Below, one piece after another: positions 31,247 to 40,736 of a stretch of 64,000 bases of DNA. Origin of the DNA: Spinactinospora alkalitolerans (lineage in GTDB: Bacteria; Actinomycetota; Actinomycetes; Streptosporangiales; Streptosporangiaceae); assembly GCF_013408795.1 (NCBI RefSeq), contig NZ_JACCCC010000001.1:6386001-6450000 (forward strand), read 5' to 3'. Position 1 is the first letter of the stretch. Each line of letters opens with the position of its first letter. The notes below the pieces were generated by a model that saw only the letters and a list, made by a program, of their open reading frames with translations, made no database searches and was not told the DNA's origin. A program made the translations under genes and the position numbers.

Positions 31247-31714
31247 ATGGCGAGGCGGGGTGTGCCGGGTTTCCGGCCTCGGGTGCTGCGGGCCGCACGG
31301 GAGGGGGCCGGGTTGTCGGTGTCGGAACTGGCGCGGCGCACCGGACTGAACCACGCGATGGTGCTGCGTTATGAGGACGGGAGCGCGGCGCCGACGCCGG
31401 AGAACCTCGTCCTGGTGGCCGGCGCGCTCGATGCGGACCCGCGCGACTTCCTGGAGGAGGGCGGGCTGGCCACGCTGCGGGCCGCGCGGGGGCTGTCGCA
31501 GCAGGGCGTCGTCGCCGCGCTTCGCACCCCTGACCTGACGGTCGGGGCCTATCAGGCCCTGGAGTCGGGCCGGGTGCGGCGGCTGCGCCACAGCGACGCC
31601 GTGGAGCTGGCCAAGGTATTCCAGGTGAGCGTGGAGACGGTGGTCAAGGCCCATGAGTGGGACCTGGCCCAGAGCGATGCGCGGCGGGCCGGGAGGTCTG
31701 CGGGTCAGGGGTGA
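31247..31714 (+). CDS. Tandem-HTH XRE-family regulator
   Basis: A 155-residue protein with two successive Cro/C1-type helix-turn-helix domains: RAAREGAGLSVSELARRTGL with a YEDGSAAPTPENL tail, and RAARGLSQQGVVAALRTPDL with YQALESGRVRRL. ATG 31247 follows GAGGAG by 8 bases. It is divergent from the excisionase-side genes across the A+T-rich operator candidate, so it probably controls element maintenance or excision. Confidence 0.75.
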   Translation: MARRGVPGFRPRVLRAAREGAGLSVSELARRTGLNHAMVLRYEDGSAAPTPENLVLVAGALDADPRDFLEEGGLATLRAARGLSQQGVVAALRTPDLTVGAYQALESGRVRRLRHSDAVELAKVFQVSVETVVKAHEWDLAQSDARRAGRSAGQG

Positions 31715-32685
31715 GCGCGCTCGTTGCGGCGCAGGGAGAACGCGGACAGCCCGGTGGTGTCGATGCCGGCCCGGTCGGCGTAGGCGTGCACCAGGTCGTT
31801 GACGGCGCCTTGGTCGAGTTCCTCGGTGGGGGCCGTCACGCGGGCGCGCAGGTGCTCGTCGGCGGCCACGCGCACGGGTGACAAGTCGACGAAGCCGTTT
31901 GCCGACGGGTGCGCACCGGGCTCGTCGGCGACGTCGAGGAGTTCGCGCCACTGGACGAACGGCGCACACCGGGCAGTCCGGCGGTTGCGCGGAGGCGGGC
32001 ACCAGGAGCGGTTGGGGCGCGGAGTCGACATGCGGTGTCGACGTGTCGACCTGTCGAGCGGCCTCGACGGTCAGGGCCAGGAGCGGGTCGGGGCCCAGGC
32101 CTGTGGCGCGGGCGAGGGTGAGCCGGTCGCGCCGCCGTGCGGCGGCCTCGGGCCGGACGTCGGGGGGGGCAGTGCGGCCAGGAGCCGCCGGAACTCGGCG
32201 TCGGTGAGCGGCCGGGAGGCCGGCCTCCTGGTGGAGCCGCGGGCGCGCAGGAGGCGCAGCACGGCGGCGGCCGGCGGCCGGGTGGTGGGGGTGGGCAGGT
32301 CGTGGGCGGTGTGCACCGCGGCGATGGCGCCGCTCCACCGGGCGACGGCCGCGGAACTGTTGGCCGGACGCCCTGCGCCGGGGTCGGTCAGGTGGGCCGA
32401 GGCCAGGTAGAGCGCGACGTCACCGGGATCGGCGGGCAGCGCGGTCCTGCCGTTGCGCTCACACCAGACGCGCCGGCGCCGCCAGTCGGCCGCGTAGGCG
32501 CGCCGCGTGTTCGCGGACCGGCCGGCCAGGTGGGACCCCAGCAGGGCGAGTTCGTCCTCGACCTCAGGTGACGCGGCACGGGACGCCTCCCGCGGGACGG
32601 GGGCGAGGCGGTCCAGGACCGGACGGAGCCCGGGCGGCAGGGTCGCACGGACCTGCTCGTCGTGCGTGAGGGCCGGGACGGCCAC
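31705..32685 (-). pseudogene. Tyrosine recombinase remnant, frameshifted
   Basis: Three frames together give one recombinase. From 32685: LGSHLAGRSANTRRAYAADW and RPLTDAEFRRLLAALP (SAM-like N-terminal domain). A shift at the 8-G run 32162-32169 leads to RRDRLTLARATGLGPDPLLAL. A second shift at about 31,961 leads to FVQWRELLDVADEPGAHPSA. At the second point the copy at 62.67 kb has one G fewer and stays in frame. The catalytic end stops at FSLRRNERAHP without the HxxR and Tyr boxes. It could be a former XerD-like integrase of the element. Confidence 0.7.
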
Positions 32686-32769
32686 GGCCTACTCCTCCAT
32701 CAGTATCGGCGTCGTGTCGTTCTCCGGTGCGCTGGGCCGATTCTCGCGCACCGCGAGCGGGCGAGTCGG

Positions 32770-33180
32770 CTACAGCCGGTCGTGGTGCGGCGGCGCGTGC
32801 TCCCCCGCCAGCTCGTACACCGCCCGCTCGAGCTCGTGGTCGAGCAGCGGCCGGTTGGGCTTCAGCGCCTTCAGCACGTCGCGGAACGCGGCCGCGGTGT
32901 CGGTTCCGGTCAGGGCGGCGTAGCGGACGGCGACCGCCGGAGTCCGGCTGCGCCCGACCGCGCAGTGCAGCAGCACCCGCCTGCCTTCGGCACGCAGCCC
33001 GGCCACGGCGCGCGCCGCCAGGTCGATCAGGCCGCGCGAGTCCAGGCCCGACCGGCCGTGCACCGCGCGCCGCCACTCCCACGGGACCGCGGAAGCGCCC
33101 CATCGCGCCCCCAGCAGCACCCCGGCGGCCCGATCGAGTTCGAGACCCGCGTCGCCGCGGTCCCCACCGTTGATCGCCAT
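32770..33180 (-). CDS. Dual-specificity phosphatase-like protein
   Basis: Contains the cysteine-phosphatase loop HCAVGRSRTP (CX5R, about residues 80-89), preceded by the helix IDLAARAVAGLRAEG and followed by VAVRYAALTG, as in dual-specificity and tyrosine phosphatases. At 136 residues it is short: the usual N-terminal sheet with the general-acid aspartate is not obvious. ATG 33180 has GGGGAG 5 bases upstream. Its substrate and role in the island are unknown. Confidence 0.65.
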   Translation of the reverse strand: MAINGGDRGDAGLELDRAAGVLLGARWGASAVPWEWRRAVHGRSGLDSRGLIDLAARAVAGLRAEGRRVLLHCAVGRSRTPAVAVRYAALTGTDTAAAFRDVLKALKPNRPLLDHELERAVYELAGEHAPPHHDRL

Positions 33181-33235
33181 GTGACTCCCCAAAGCCGAAT
33201 GACCACTTGTCGTCATGGCGCTTAATCCGACTGCA

Positions 33236-33250
33236 GATAACTTAGTTATC
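33236..33250. promoter_or_regulatory. Short inverted repeat
   Basis: GATAAC-TTA-GTTATC in an A+T-rich gap upstream of the phosphatase-like gene; operator-like, with no known binder. Confidence 0.4.
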
Positions 33251-33335
33251 AACGGTTGAATCTCGGCGTGTCACAACACGGAGCGCTCCCTCCTTCCTCC
33301 GGTCGAGGGCATTCCGGCGACAACGGAGGGCACCG

Positions 33336-33718
33336 ATCCCGATCGAGCAGATCCTCAGTCCGTTCAGCGGCCTGAGCGTCTCCCACTTCACCGACCACCA
33401 CAGCGTGCAGGCGACGTTCCACTCCGGCGGGCTCTTCGAGGACGAGGGCCGGCCGGCGAGCGTGGGCAACCCGCGCGCCTGCTGCTTCCGCTATCCCGAG
33501 CGCACGCCGATCCTGACCGTCAGCCAGGGGCGCTGTACGCGCAGCTGACCACGGTCGCACCGGACCGGGTCGTCGACGAGGACCTGCGCGCCGCACGCCT
33601 CCTCGCCGAGGCGGCGACGCAGTACCTCGAGGAGCTCCGCCGCATGCGCCGCAACCGACCGACGTCGGCCGAACCGGCCCGCGCCATCGAGCGCCACCCG
33701 CACGAGCCGGAACGGTAG
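33336..33718 (+). pseudogene. Decayed small island gene
   Basis: After GGAGGG (33325-33330), ATC at 33336 stands where an ATG would be expected; the reading PIEQILSPFSGLSVSHFTDH continues to a stop at 33548. The neighbouring frame carries on from about 33,527 (a GGGG run) as ALYAQLTTVAPDRVVDEDLR to a stop at 33718. The parts form one coherent reading with a lost start and one frameshift. I do not recognise the family. Confidence 0.5.
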
Positions 33719-33973
33719 CCACTCCCCTTCGGGGTGCGCAGAAGACCGCGCACCCCGAAGGCGTCGTTGTCCCATGTGGCACCGGCCGGTCCGGTGACGC
33801 GCCTGTCGACTCGTGCACCCCTGATGGGTCTGCCCATGCGTGGTCTGTTCGGAACGAGGCCACAAGACGACTGATCGCCATGGCCGCATCTCGACGACAC
33901 GCCACACGCCGTCGCCTTGACATGCTCGTGAATATTAATTACTTAATTATCTATAGTCACGGACAAGGGGGGT

Positions 33974-34886
33974 GTGGTGCAGAGAATGTCGAGGCCGTGC
34001 GAGGCGCAGCGGCACGCCCGCAGAGTTGCCGAGCGCGTCGACCGGGCGTGGCGGACGCAGTTCGGCGGTTCGGGGGCGACCGTGCCGTTGAGCGTGGTCG
34101 CCGCGCTGTGCCTGGTGCGGCGCGCCGATTCCGACGGTCCCGCGCCGGATGTGCTCCTGGCCGATGCCGAACCGGGGGAGATCGTCGCGGCGGTCCGCGG
34201 CATCTGGTCGGAGTTCGTCCGCCTGCGCCCCGACCTGATGGTTCGCGTGCTCCCGTTCGTGGAACCGTTCCACGAGCCGCGGGACGGGAAGCGGCTCGCC
34301 GACGAGGTAGCCGTGATCACCCGCGCCGTGGTCGAAGCCGACCTGTTCGGCCTGACTGCGGATTCCGAGGCCGTGCACACGGTCGACGTGCTCGGCGAAC
34401 TGCTGACGGTGCTGCGCGACGGCAACCACATCCGCCGGGACGCGGGACAGTTCTTCACCCCGCCCGATGTCGCCCGCGTTCTCGCGCTGCTCCGGCTCGA
34501 CGCGGAAGTGCGGCCCGGCGACCGGATCGGCGACATCTGCTCGGGAACCGACTCACTGCTAACGGCGGCGGCGCGGATCCTGCGCGAACGCGGTATCGCC
34601 CCGACCTCGATGCACTGGAGCGCGGTGGACAGGGAACCGCTCGTCGCCGCATGCCTGGCCGTCAACATCCACCTCTGGGATCTGGGAACCGACGTGCTCA
34701 TCGGCTGCGCCGACGTCCTCGACGAGGGCTGGCAGCAGCGCGCGGCCCTTGAGCGGCGGCAGGGCGTCGACATCGCCCGCTGGGCCCTGCTCCTGCGCGC
34801 CGCCCGGCACATGCCCCGAATGCCCGAGGCGAACACGGGCCGCCCCGTTCGGGGGGCCGGCGCTCACCAGGAGGTAGGAGTCCGTC
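33974..34886 (+). pseudogene. N6-methylase-like protein (HsdM-type SAM domain), C-terminus out of frame
   Basis: The conserved part is about 290 residues: a helical N-terminus (VPLSVVAALCLVRRA), then AGQFFTPPDVARVLALLRLD and GDRIGDICSGTDSLLTAAAR, the SAM-binding start of HsdM-type adenine methylases. The catalytic (N/D)PPY motif is not visible where expected after ADVLDEG. The frame stays open to 35542, but beyond about 34,850 it reads Arg/Pro-rich sequence through the next real gene, so the true stop has probably been lost by a frameshift. A related gene lies at 36,752. Starts GTG 33974, GTG 33977 or ATG 33986, after AAGGGGGG. Confidence 0.6.
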
Positions 34887-35513
34887 ATGCCGATCACCGA
34901 CCGGGCGTTCCGCCGCATCAGGAACGCGGCGTCCCGCCATCCCGACGACTTGGACCTGGAGGCGGTCGAGGCCCTGCCCGACTTCGTCCTGTGGCACGGC
35001 CGCCACTGGAGCTGCGCCGACTGCGGCGCGCAGGGCCGCAACCACCGGACTCCCGCCGACGCGGCCAGGGCTGTCGTGAACCACGTCGCCCGGGAACACG
35101 GCCCCGCTCGCGACCACCGCACGGGCAACGCGCTCCTGCTGGGCCACCGCGTCCACGTCGTCTGCGACGTGCCCGACGGCGCCCGGATCAGCGACACCGG
35201 TCTCTTCCTGGACATCAGGCAACCGGGGAAGATCCACCCCGACGCGCCGGAGTGGATGCACGGGGATTACTACGAGTTCGACCTCGACCGCGAGGGATAC
35301 CGGGTGCTGCCCCGCACCCACGTCAGGTCCGTCACCGAGGTCGACGTCCCGGTCGAAGCCAACGCCACGTACCTCGACCAGGCCCGCGAACAGGAACTGA
35401 GCGCGCTGATCACGCGCGTTCTGGAGCGGTCGACCGGAGATGGGAAGGACCCGGCTCCGCTGATCGCCCGCGCGATCCTCGACCACCGTCGCCGACGCAC
35501 CGGGCACGGATGA
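34887..35513 (+). CDS. Unknown island protein with zinc-finger-like motif
   Basis: A 208-residue protein with a strong ribosome-binding site (AGGAGGTAGGAG) before ATG 34887. Residues 40-70 have HWSCADCGAQGRNH and later VVNHVAREHG, a C2H2-like arrangement. The C-terminal half (YYEFDLDREGYRVLPRTHVR) is charged and may be beta-rich. Family not recognised. It lies with the methylase-like genes in a same-strand series. Confidence 0.6.
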   Translation: MPITDRAFRRIRNAASRHPDDLDLEAVEALPDFVLWHGRHWSCADCGAQGRNHRTPADAARAVVNHVAREHGPARDHRTGNALLLGHRVHVVCDVPDGARISDTGLFLDIRQPGKIHPDAPEWMHGDYYEFDLDREGYRVLPRTHVRSVTEVDVPVEANATYLDQAREQELSALITRVLERSTGDGKDPAPLIARAILDHRRRRTGHG

Positions 35514-35602
35514 CCGCGCCCCCACCGCCGAACCGACCATGACCGCAACGCCCACAGACGGGCCTATCTCGGCATGTCTTCATCCGATCATCGGAGGAAT
35601 CG

Positions 35603-36253
35603 ATGTCTCCTCGTTGGGCCGAGCTCACCCGGGGCGCGATCGCGCTCCCGCTCGCACCCGCACCGCAGAACCTGCCCGGCTTCCCGACGCTGATGGCGCA
35701 CGCCCGCGAGTACCACCGCACACCGCCACGACCGCAGACCTGGCGCGACCCGGTGAGAGGGGATGTGCTGCACTGCCCGTGCGAACCGGGGGCAGGCGCA
35801 CCGGTTCCGGGACGCTACTGCTCCAGCGCCCAGCGCCTGCTGATGGCCGGGCGGCGCTGTGGCCACTGCGGTGAGGTGATCGAGACCGGGCCGCTGGTGT
35901 TCATCGGCATCATCGGAAGGCCCGCGACCATTGCACCGCCGCTGCACACCGCCTGCGCCCGGGCAGCCGTACGGGTGTTCCCGCGCCTGCTCTCCGTCCC
36001 CAACGCCGTGGTCACCGAGGCGGCCGACTACGCGCTCTACGAGCGGCGCCTGACCGCCCTGGACGACGGCCGCGCCCGCTACACCTACCCGCGCATCGAC
36101 CTGGACGGCAACGCCGAGCGCGGCGTCCTCGACCTGCTCGTCGTGGTCCCCGACACCCGGAACAGCATCCCGGTCGCCCACTGGCACAGCGACGCGGTCA
36201 CCGCCGCCGATGCGCACGGCCGGTCCGCCGGCACGGAGGTGGCGAAGCGATGA
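35603..36253 (+). CDS. Unknown island protein, cysteine-rich
   Basis: A 216-residue protein with ATG 35603 after GGAGGA. The central part has a CPC, a GRYCSSAQRLLMAGRRCGHC segment and a later HTAC, which could bind zinc. The C-terminal third (LLVVVPDTRNSIPVAHWHSD) is hydrophobic and conserved-looking. Not recognised. The stop overlaps an ATG as ATGA, so the next gene is probably coupled. Confidence 0.6.
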   Translation: MSPRWAELTRGAIALPLAPAPQNLPGFPTLMAHAREYHRTPPRPQTWRDPVRGDVLHCPCEPGAGAPVPGRYCSSAQRLLMAGRRCGHCGEVIETGPLVFIGIIGRPATIAPPLHTACARAAVRVFPRLLSVPNAVVTEAADYALYERRLTALDDGRARYTYPRIDLDGNAERGVLDLLVVVPDTRNSIPVAHWHSDAVTAADAHGRSAGTEVAKR

Positions 36254-36302
36254 GCGTCCCCGCACCGCCGATCCAGGAACCCGGTTCAACCCGCCGCCCG
36301 GC

Positions 36303-36755
36303 ATGGCGCGGCTGCTCAACGCAGGTCTGGCCCACACCTGGGACCACACGCTCACCCACGGCACCGATGACACCGGTGTTCCGTGCACGACGGTGGAGCT
36401 GCGCCGCGACGTCTTCGTCGTCCGGACCACCTGGAACAGTCTGCCCGACGCGGGTCACCGGCTCGCCGGGGCGACCGTGCGTCTGCCGCACCGCGGCTGG
36501 TGCGTCACCACCCTGGCCGGCGCCCTCGGCCTGATCACCCAGCCGCCCATCGTCTGGAGACTCCGCCTCCCCGAGGCCGAATGCGTTCTGCGCGCCTTTC
36601 CGCACGGCAGGCACTACGCCCTGCACCGCATGCCGCTCGGCGTGCCCGGTGACTCCGGCACCACCACCTGGCACAGCGACCGCGCGCACGCCCACACCGA
36701 ACTCGTCCGCATCGGCCGCGACCTCGTCGCCGACGGCTGGGAGGCGACCCCGTGA
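36303..36755 (+). CDS. Unknown island protein, probably frameshifted near its start
   Basis: The clear coding part runs from MARLLNAGLAHTWDHTLTHG to the stop at 36755 (about 150 residues) and includes TTLAGALGLITQPPIVWRL and HYALHRMPLG. The coupled start ATG 36250, which overlaps the previous stop, is in a different frame (MSVPAPPIQEP), and a one-base change near 36,280 would join it to this reading. It is therefore either a frameshifted gene or one that starts internally at ATG 36303. Family unknown. Confidence 0.5.
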   Translation: MARLLNAGLAHTWDHTLTHGTDDTGVPCTTVELRRDVFVVRTTWNSLPDAGHRLAGATVRLPHRGWCVTTLAGALGLITQPPIVWRLRLPEAECVLRAFPHGRHYALHRMPLGVPGDSGTTTWHSDRAHAHTELVRIGRDLVADGWEATP

Positions 36756-37537
36756 CCACCGGAACCGAACCCGCCCGCGACCACGCCCGCCGGATCGCCG
36801 CAGCCGTCACCGACCGCTGGGTCCACTGCTACGGGCCGTCCCGGCTGGAGGTGCCGATGAGCGTCGTCGCATCGATCAGCCTGCTGCACGCCGAGCAGCC
36901 CACCGCCTACGCGGCGCCGCCACTGCTGTACCTGCTGTCGGAGGTGGGGCCGGGCGACTTCAGGCGCGAACGGTGGACGCAGTGGAACCGCGCCACCACT
37001 ATCTGGCCGACCCTGCACCACCACTGGGTGCCCTTCTTCGAATGGATGGAACCGGGCTCCGACCGCAACCTGCTGACCGGGGCCCAGGCCGTGGCCGCCG
37101 GATGCATCGACGCCGGACTGAGCGGCTTCCTCGGCGATCCGTTCCGCCGCCGCAACGTCGATCTGCTCGGCGTCGTGCTGCACCGGCTGCGTCGGGAGAT
37201 GTTCACCGGCATGCCCGACCCGATCCGGGCCGGACTGCATCGCGATGACGAACACAACGTCGCCAGGATCCAGCCCGGCTGCACCCTCACCATCCAGGGA
37301 GCGGGGACCGGGACCCGGCTCATGCACATCGCCGCCCGGCTGCGCCGCCGCGACATCGACCCGGCAGGCATCCGCTGGCAGGCGCGCGAAATCGACGATC
37401 TCGCCGCCGCGTGCCTGGCGGTGAACGCCGTGCTGTGGGGACTCGGCCGCGACGTCCTGATCGGCACCGCCGAAGAGCCCGACTGGCTTGAGGCGGCACG
37501 CGAGGAACGCGCCGCAGCACTGTGCCGTAACCACTGA
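36752..37537 (+). CDS. Degenerate methylase-like protein, paralogue of the 33,974 gene
   Basis: A 261-residue protein laid out like the 33.97-kb gene: helical N-terminus with LEVPMSVVASISLLHAEQP, a middle region and a SAM-domain-like C-terminus (GCTLTIQGAGTGTRLMHIAA, then LAAACLAVNAVLWGLGRDVL matching LVAACLAVNIHLWDLGTDVL). No NPPY motif and no target-recognition domain are present, so it is unlikely to methylate DNA alone. GTG 36752 overlaps the previous stop. It may be a regulator or a partner of the first copy. Confidence 0.6.
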   Translation: MTTGTEPARDHARRIAAAVTDRWVHCYGPSRLEVPMSVVASISLLHAEQPTAYAAPPLLYLLSEVGPGDFRRERWTQWNRATTIWPTLHHHWVPFFEWMEPGSDRNLLTGAQAVAAGCIDAGLSGFLGDPFRRRNVDLLGVVLHRLRREMFTGMPDPIRAGLHRDDEHNVARIQPGCTLTIQGAGTGTRLMHIAARLRRRDIDPAGIRWQAREIDDLAAACLAVNAVLWGLGRDVLIGTAEEPDWLEAAREERAAALCRNH

Positions 37538-37629
37538 CCCGCCGGGCGGCGGTCCGACACCGGGCCGCCCTCCACGCTCATGCCACTCCCGCGTGAGCGG
37601 GGTTTCCCAGCCGTGCCCGAAAGAGCGCC

Positions 37630-37917
37630 ATGTCCGCTCACAACCACACCGACCCGGAGGACACCGTGCCCGATGCCATGCCCGACCTCTTCTACGTCTA
37701 CGACCACCGGCCGGCCGACTCCGGCCCGCACTCCACGGTCCGGGACCTGGTCGCCATGCCCTGCGAAGCGGGCGGAATCCGCACATCCGGCGAGACCGTG
37801 CCGCACATCGGCGACGGCGACTGCCGGGACGACATCAACGCCAACCAGCTCGGCGCGATCCGCTGGAGCGAACACCTGGGGATCGCCACGATGCTCTACG
37901 TCCATCCCCGCAGATGA
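37630..37917 (+). CDS. Small unknown island protein
   Basis: A 95-residue protein (MSAHNHTDPEDTVPDAMPDL, then FYVYDHRPADSG) with a hydrophobic C-terminal strand (LGIATMLYVHP). ATG 37630; no strong ribosome-binding site. Codon use fits the region. Not recognised. Confidence 0.45.
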   Translation: MSAHNHTDPEDTVPDAMPDLFYVYDHRPADSGPHSTVRDLVAMPCEAGGIRTSGETVPHIGDGDCRDDINANQLGAIRWSEHLGIATMLYVHPRR

Positions 37918-38022
37918 CGCCGCGGCATAGCGACCGCGCTCTGGAAGAAGGCCTGCGGAATCCATTTCCGGCGAGCCTGAGCACAGCTAGCCATCGGTCC
38001 GAAACGCGCCGTCCTGGGCGAG

Positions 38023-38252
38023 ATGTGGATGCGCCATCTGGGACTCGCCGCGCCGCTGTCCCAACTCCTCCTGCCGATGACCCCCACCGAGCACGTCGCA
38101 GGGTGGAGCGACGGTTTCTGGCCCCAGACAACGCCTTCGCGGTGGCGACCGAAATCGCCTCGCGCTACCGCGTCTCGCTGCGGGAGGTCGCCGCCTGCTG
38201 CGAACCCACCGTCGAGGCCGCGCTGGAGTTCAGGGAAGGACGTCGGCGATGA
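38023..38252 (+). pseudogene. Frameshifted small island gene
   Basis: ATG 38023 reads MWMRHLGLAAPLSQLLLPMT to about 38,115; the neighbouring frame then reads FLAPDNAFAVATEIASRYRV and LREVAACCEPTVEAALEF to a stop at 38252. Together they give a small helical protein of about 76 residues. If the second frame has its own start (GTG 38103), a 49-residue protein results. The stop overlaps the next ATG. Confidence 0.4.
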
Positions 38253-38635
38253 CCCGCGGACATCGGTCCAGCGGCAGAGCGGAACGCGGATCCGGCGACT
38301 CGGCGTTACTGGCGGCCATGCTGCCCACCGCCGTCCTGACCGCGCTTCCCGAGGTCGCCGGGCTCACCACGAGGGAGCGCCGCGCCCTGGCCGAACGCAG
38401 CGCCGACGCACTCACCGCGCACGGTGACGACCTCGTGTACGGAGGACGCGACTGCGCACCGACGTTCGCCGCCCTGGCACGCGGCCTGGCCGCAGCGGCG
38501 CTGCAGCCCGGCGGCGTCACCTATGCCGGCCACCACTTCTGCGTCCGCCCACACCGGGACTGCCCTCACCCAAAGGCCGGCCTGTTCCACGCCCGCCTGT
38601 GCGGGGTCGACGTCATCGGCGTCTTCGACACGTGA
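38249..38635 (+). CDS. Small unknown island protein
   Basis: A 128-residue protein with a helical N-terminal part (LTTRERRALAERSADALTAH) and a C-terminus holding HHFCVRPHRDCPHPKAGLFH, a His/Cys-rich stretch that could bind metal. ATG 38249 overlaps the preceding stop. It ends the same-strand series before the CRISPR array. Not recognised. Confidence 0.5.
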   Translation: MTRGHRSSGRAERGSGDSALLAAMLPTAVLTALPEVAGLTTRERRALAERSADALTAHGDDLVYGGRDCAPTFAALARGLAAAALQPGGVTYAGHHFCVRPHRDCPHPKAGLFHARLCGVDVIGVFDT

Positions 38636-38992
38636 CGGCTCGGTACATCCGGTTGCCAGGAGTGATGTCTTCTGAGCAACGGAAGAGGGGTGTTGCCGCT
38701 GACGAGTAGGTGACCGGCGACAGTCACACGCCGCGATACCGGTCCGATTCGAGCGGGTCCAGACTGCGTCGCTGTGCGACCGTTCGACCGTGGCATTCCT
38801 GCTACGTATTCAGTCGGTGGCTCGCCATCGACCGTAGTTGTCGGCGATGATCGTCGTGTACCTGCGGCCGCGCCACCCACCTGAGAGTAGATCCGCTGCA
38901 TGAAAGGTTCTAACCTGATGGGTGTTTTGCCCGATTCTTGAGAAGTGAATAAAACCAGCGTCCAAGGCGAGAAAACATGCAGGTCATTCAGC
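38636..38992 (+). promoter_or_regulatory. CRISPR leader region
   Basis: A 357-bp gap without a gene. The last 90 bases before the first repeat are relatively A+T-rich (AAAGGTTCTAACC, GTGAATAAAACC, GAAAACATGC) and are the likely leader and promoter of the array. This fits the repeat orientation and the degenerate repeat at the other end. Confidence 0.6.
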
Positions 38993-40486
38993 CTGCTCCC
39001 CGCACACGCGGGGATGGTCCGCACACTCTCTACCAGCACCTGATCGGCCGCCGCTGCTCCCCGCACACGCGGGGATGGTCCCATCCAGCCCTACATCCGC
39101 GACGAGGAGCGATACTGCTCCCCGCACACGCGGGGATGGTCCCGGGACGTAGGCCGGCAGGGTTTCGAGGGTCATCTGCTCCCCGCACACGCGGGGATGG
39201 TCCCACGTCCGATCCGGGATCCTGCCCGAGAGGCCACTGCTCCCCGCACACGCGGGGATGGTCCCTTGAGGACCCTCCCAGTCGGGGAGCCGCCCTTCTG
39301 CTCCCCGCACACGCGGGGATGGTCCCGGCGGAGACCCCGGTAAAGGCGTCCACATCATCTGCTCCCCGCACACGCGGGGATGGTCCCTCCGCCCGCTCCG
39401 CCTGCTCGGCGTGCCTGGCCTGCTCCCCGCACACGCGGGGATGGTCCCGAAGGCCACGGAGACGACTCGGCTCGAGTCGTCTGCTCCCCGCACACGCGGG
39501 GATGGTCCCCAGCCTCACCCGGCGCCTCCGCATCGGCCGCGCTGCTCCCCGCACACGCGGGGATGGTCCGGACCACCGTGGTCCACCGCCGCCCCAGAGA
39601 GGTCTGCTCCCCGCACACGCGGGGATGGTCCCGGCCACTGGTTCATGCGCGGCTGGTGCGCAGACTGCTCCCCGCACACGCGGGGATGGTCCCGTCATTC
39701 TAGGCGCACAGGAGTACGGACGCCGCTGCTCCCCGCACACGCGGGGATGGTCCCACAACCGAATTAGGTCACGAAAAGGTAAAGATCTGCTCCCCGCACA
39801 CGCGGGGATGGTCCCGGCGTGACGAACGCGTGGTCGCGGGCCCAGACCTGCTCCCCGCACACGCGGGGATGGTCCCTCATCCGACGTGGACCGGCTGGTC
39901 GACCTCGGCTGCTCCCCGCACACGCGGGGATGGTCCCGACCTTGGCGAACCCGTCCTTCACCCGGGTCGCTGCTCCCCGCACACGCGGGGATGGTCCCGC
40001 CTACTCCCAGGCGCTCTATGACGGCGTGGACTGCTCCCCGCACACGCGGGGATGGTCCCAGATGGCGCCCTATCGGGTGTCCGTCTCGTAGCTGCTCCCC
40101 GCACACGCGGGGATGGTCCCGCGATTCCATGTCGCGCCACTGCACCTGCGCGCTGCTCCCCGCACACGCGGGGATGGTCCCGGCGGCCTGCTTTTCGACC
40201 TCGGCGCCCACCACTGCTCCCCGCACACGCGGGGATGGTCCCTGCGCGGCGGTGAAGATGGCGTTGGCGACCGCCTGCTCCCCGCACACGCGGGGATGGT
40301 CCCGGCACGGTGGACCTCCGCACCGGCGATCTCCGCTGCTCCCCGCACACGCGGGGATGGTCCCCACGGCACCAGCATGCGCGACGCGATCGCCCGCTGC
40401 TCCCCGCACACGCGGGGATGGTCCCAACAGGCAGCAGGGAATGTCGTCCAACAACGACTGCTCCCCGCACACGCGGGGATGGGGCG
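38993..40486 (+). CRISPR. Type I-E CRISPR array, 25 repeats and 24 spacers
   Basis: 29-bp repeats starting CTGCTCCCCGC and ending GGGGATGGTCCC, with the palindromic CCCCGC...GCGGGG hairpin of type I-E repeats, at a 61-bp period (32-bp spacers). One spacer, the tenth, is 33 bp (39571-39603). Repeats 1 and 10 end in G instead of C. The last repeat (40458-40486) differs in its 3' end, which marks the old, trailer end, so transcription runs left to right. All spacers differ from one another and I found no match to them elsewhere in this window. Confidence 0.97.
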
Positions 40487-40736
40487 CCCGATCTGCTGAC
40501 GTGTTCCACGTCCAGGTGGGTGCATGGCAGTGAGCGCTGCTCCACCGACGTGGGAAGATTCGCTCGCTGCCCCGGCAAGCAGATTGCGGGTCACTTTGGC
40601 CGCAAGGAGTGTCGGGGCGACTGACTAAGTAGTGGGGGAAGGCAAGGCCGCTTCAAGGACCGTGTCACCTGAATGGCCGACTATGGGTTTGCAAGGAAGC
40701 CCGACCAGCGGACGGCTCGCCCTGAACCGCGGCCGC

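Noticed and set aside
38977-40533. Several open frames with repeated APRTRGDGP-like or HPRVCGEQ-like peptides
   Set aside because: They are translations of the CRISPR repeats and spacers, not proteins.
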